DNA from: JBCBKZ01 sp039026975
GTDB taxonomy: Bacteria; Bacteroidota; Bacteroidia; J057
Direction of reading: 5' to 3'
NCBI GenBank assembly: GCA_039026975.1
Contig: JBCCLI010000279.1
Span: 1-8,667, forward strand
DNA length: 8,667 nucleotides
Positions 7,002 to 8,667 of the stretch are shown in pieces; positions within the stretch are counted from its first letter, which is position 1, and the number at the start of each line of letters is the position of its first letter. Under the pieces are notes generated by a model that saw only the letters and a list, made by a program, of their open reading frames with translations, was not told where the DNA came from and searched no databases. Position numbers and translations under genes: made by a program.

Positions 7002-8579
7002 TTGGATAGACGGATTTATAATATCATGTTTAGTCTGCACACGATGAGTAGCATCATCATTAGTGTGGCAGTATTCGTCATATTTTTTGCTGGAACTTTT
7101 TCCTTCTTTAGGGATGAAATAGTCAATTGGGAACGGGGCCATCAGGTATCCCAGAAAGAGGAGATAGATGCTAATATTGATACCCTGCTTGCTGCCTTAG
7201 GAGAAACCCATAATCTGTATGGGAGGGATGTAAGCCTAACACTATACTATAATGAAAGGAGAGTAGGGGTGAGTATGACAGGCAGTAAAGACTCTACTGC
7301 ACTGGAAGATGATAAAGTAGGCGCATTCTTTTACCTGGATACCCATGACCATACTACGGCAACCTATACAGACTCTTATTCCTTAGGAGAATTTTTATAT
7401 CGACTCCATTTTTTTGCACAGATTCCTTATCCTTATGGATATCACCTTTCGGGTTTTATGGCTTTCTTCCTGTTGTTCGCTATTTTGACAGGGCTGATTG
7501 TACATTGGGATAAAATTGTAACTAACTTTTTTGTTTTCAGGCCTAAGGCTAAGTGGAAAACCATTTGGACTGATTCACATACGGCACTAGGCCTTATTGG
7601 ATTTCCTTTCCAACTGGTATATGCTTTAACAGGTGCCTACTTTATGCTGCAAGCCTTCCAGGCAGCTCCCTTTTTACTAGCCTTATATAATCAGGATCAG
7701 GCAGCTATGGATAAGGACCTGGGGGTAGAGCATCCCGTTTTTGAATTCTCCTATGAAAGAATGGAAACCCCTCCTGTAGTCATGCCTTTTATCAGTAGGA
7801 CACTGGACACATGGAACTCCTTCAGGATACAAGATGTCCATGTGTATAATTTTGGAGATCAAAATATGCACCTGGAAATAGGGGGTACATTACCTTATGA
7901 AGATAAACTGAATGGAGAGGGAAAAGCCATCTACAAGGTGTCAGACGGTAGCCTTGTGCATAAGAGAGATCCCCATTCAACAAGCAGGTATATAGAGGTG
8001 GTGGGAAATCTGCTTTACAGGCTACATTTAGCAGATTATGCCCATGTGGGGCTGAGGATTATATCCTTTCTGCTAGGCTTGCTTTCCTGCTATGTGGTTC
8101 TCTCAGGTGTGATGATATGGTTAGTGGCCAGGGATAAGAAAATGACCTCAGATAAACAAAGAAGGTATAACCGCAGGGTAGTGTGGGCCTATTTAGCCAT
8201 TTGTCTCAGTATGTATCCCGTAACAGCCCTGGCGTTTTCCCTGGTTAAGTTATTTCCCGGAGGGGGAATGACCTTTTTGTATAGAACCTACTTTATAAGC
8301 TGGTTAGTGCTAAGTTTATTCTTTATATGGAAAAGGAATAATGCTTTTATTCTCAAATGGTCCCTACTACTGGGTGGGATACTGGGTTTCCTGGTACCGG
8401 TAGTAAATGGCCTAAGCAGCGGACAGTGGATATGGGTGAGTTGGGTAGATGGGTATGAGCAGGTCCTATTGATAGATGTGATGTGGTTAGCCTTATCTAC
8501 CTCTTCCTTTTGGGCAGTAGCTAAGCTTACAAAGAAAGTCCAGGTGGGTAAGAAACCGGTACTAGCCCGTTTTACATGA
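7002..8579 (+). CDS. PepSY-TM inner-membrane protein, putative ferric-siderophore reductase (XusC/FoxB-like)
   Basis: At 525 residues this is a full-length PepSY-associated transmembrane protein. Helix 1 is about 15-36 and ends FFRDEI, the usual junction to the first periplasmic PepSY-like region (about 40-130). FLYRLHFF (131-138) leads into helix 2 (about 148-168, ending VHWDK). The DSHTALGLIGFP helix is about 190-216. A second periplasmic region (about 218-335) is followed by LLYRLHLADYAHVG and a helix at about 350-376. Four more C-terminal helices (about 391-416, 426-443, 450-470, 485-508) complete it. Histidines at 13, 136, 148, 168, 193, 342 and 348 flank or lie in helices, as expected for heme ligation in reductases such as FoxB. 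The start is TTG at 7002, with a weak AAGG at 6991-6994; ATG at 7026 would cut just before the conserved His13 region and is less likely. It is the last gene of the operon. Confidence 0.85.
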   Translation: MDRRIYNIMFSLHTMSSIIISVAVFVIFFAGTFSFFRDEIVNWERGHQVSQKEEIDANIDTLLAALGETHNLYGRDVSLTLYYNERRVGVSMTGSKDSTALEDDKVGAFFYLDTHDHTTATYTDSYSLGEFLYRLHFFAQIPYPYGYHLSGFMAFFLLFAILTGLIVHWDKIVTNFFVFRPKAKWKTIWTDSHTALGLIGFPFQLVYALTGAYFMLQAFQAAPFLLALYNQDQAAMDKDLGVEHPVFEFSYERMETPPVVMPFISRTLDTWNSFRIQDVHVYNFGDQNMHLEIGGTLPYEDKLNGEGKAIYKVSDGSLVHKRDPHSTSRYIEVVGNLLYRLHLADYAHVGLRIISFLLGLLSCYVVLSGVMIWLVARDKKMTSDKQRRYNRRVVWAYLAICLSMYPVTALAFSLVKLFPGGGMTFLYRTYFISWLVLSLFFIWKRNNAFILKWSLLLGGILGFLVPVVNGLSSGQWIWVSWVDGYEQVLLIDVMWLALSTSSFWAVAKLTKKVQVGKKPVLARFT

Positions 8580-8667
8580 TCCTATGGTTCCTCATTTTCT
8601 ATAAGCATAAAGATCTCATGTGGCTATGACTGGTTGAATACCATATGAAATCCGTTCAATACACTGA

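Noticed and set aside
7683..7871. Open frame of 62 codons on the - strand
   Set aside because: It is inside the PepSY-TM gene with no supporting features; a shadow frame.
8580..8667. End of a convergent - strand gene or a terminator after the PepSY gene
   Set aside because: Short - strand frames run in from the window edge with stops near 8626 and 8617, but about a dozen residues are too few to judge, and no clear hairpin with a U-tract is present.

Overview
The window looks like a chromosomal segment of a Bacteroidota bacterium, probably of the Cytophagia/Cytophagales type. The evidence is a TonB-dependent receptor with an N-terminal carboxypeptidase-like domain, a lipoprotein whose lipobox cysteine is followed by acidic residues, weak or absent Shine-Dalgarno sequences, and a TTTG-N19-TAnnTTT-type promoter. 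The phylum is well supported; anything narrower is inference.

Layout (all genes on the + strand). 1-1629: the 3' part of a large MacB/FtsX-type ABC transporter permease, cut by the window edge and probably unrelated to what follows. 1630-1927: an intergenic region with a possible short coding remnant, then a 16-bp palindrome overlapping the -33 element of a good Bacteroidota promoter. 1928-8579: six tightly packed genes: TonB-dependent outer-membrane receptor, DUF4374 surface lipoprotein, DUF4198 (NikM-like) secreted protein, DUF3325-like and DUF3649-like small membrane proteins, and a large PepSY-TM inner-membrane protein. A terminator-like hairpin separates the first two genes from the last four. 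8580-8667: no supported gene.

How the genes may work together. Receptor + DUF4374 lipoprotein + PepSY membrane protein is the gene set of the xenosiderophore utilization system (XusABC) described in Bacteroides. There a surface lipoprotein captures a ferric siderophore, a TonB receptor imports it, and a PepSY inner-membrane protein is the third component. The DUF3325-DUF3649-PepSY trio is known from siderophore loci of Proteobacteria, where PepSY-TM proteins such as FoxB are linked to periplasmic ferric-siderophore reduction. This locus appears to join the two arrangements and adds a DUF4198 protein whose predicted mature N-terminus is a histidine. No siderophore ABC importer or periplasmic binding protein is encoded here, which fits (but does not prove) reductive release of the metal in the periplasm. 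The ligand cannot be read from the sequence; a ferric siderophore is most likely, and another metal chelate or heme is possible.
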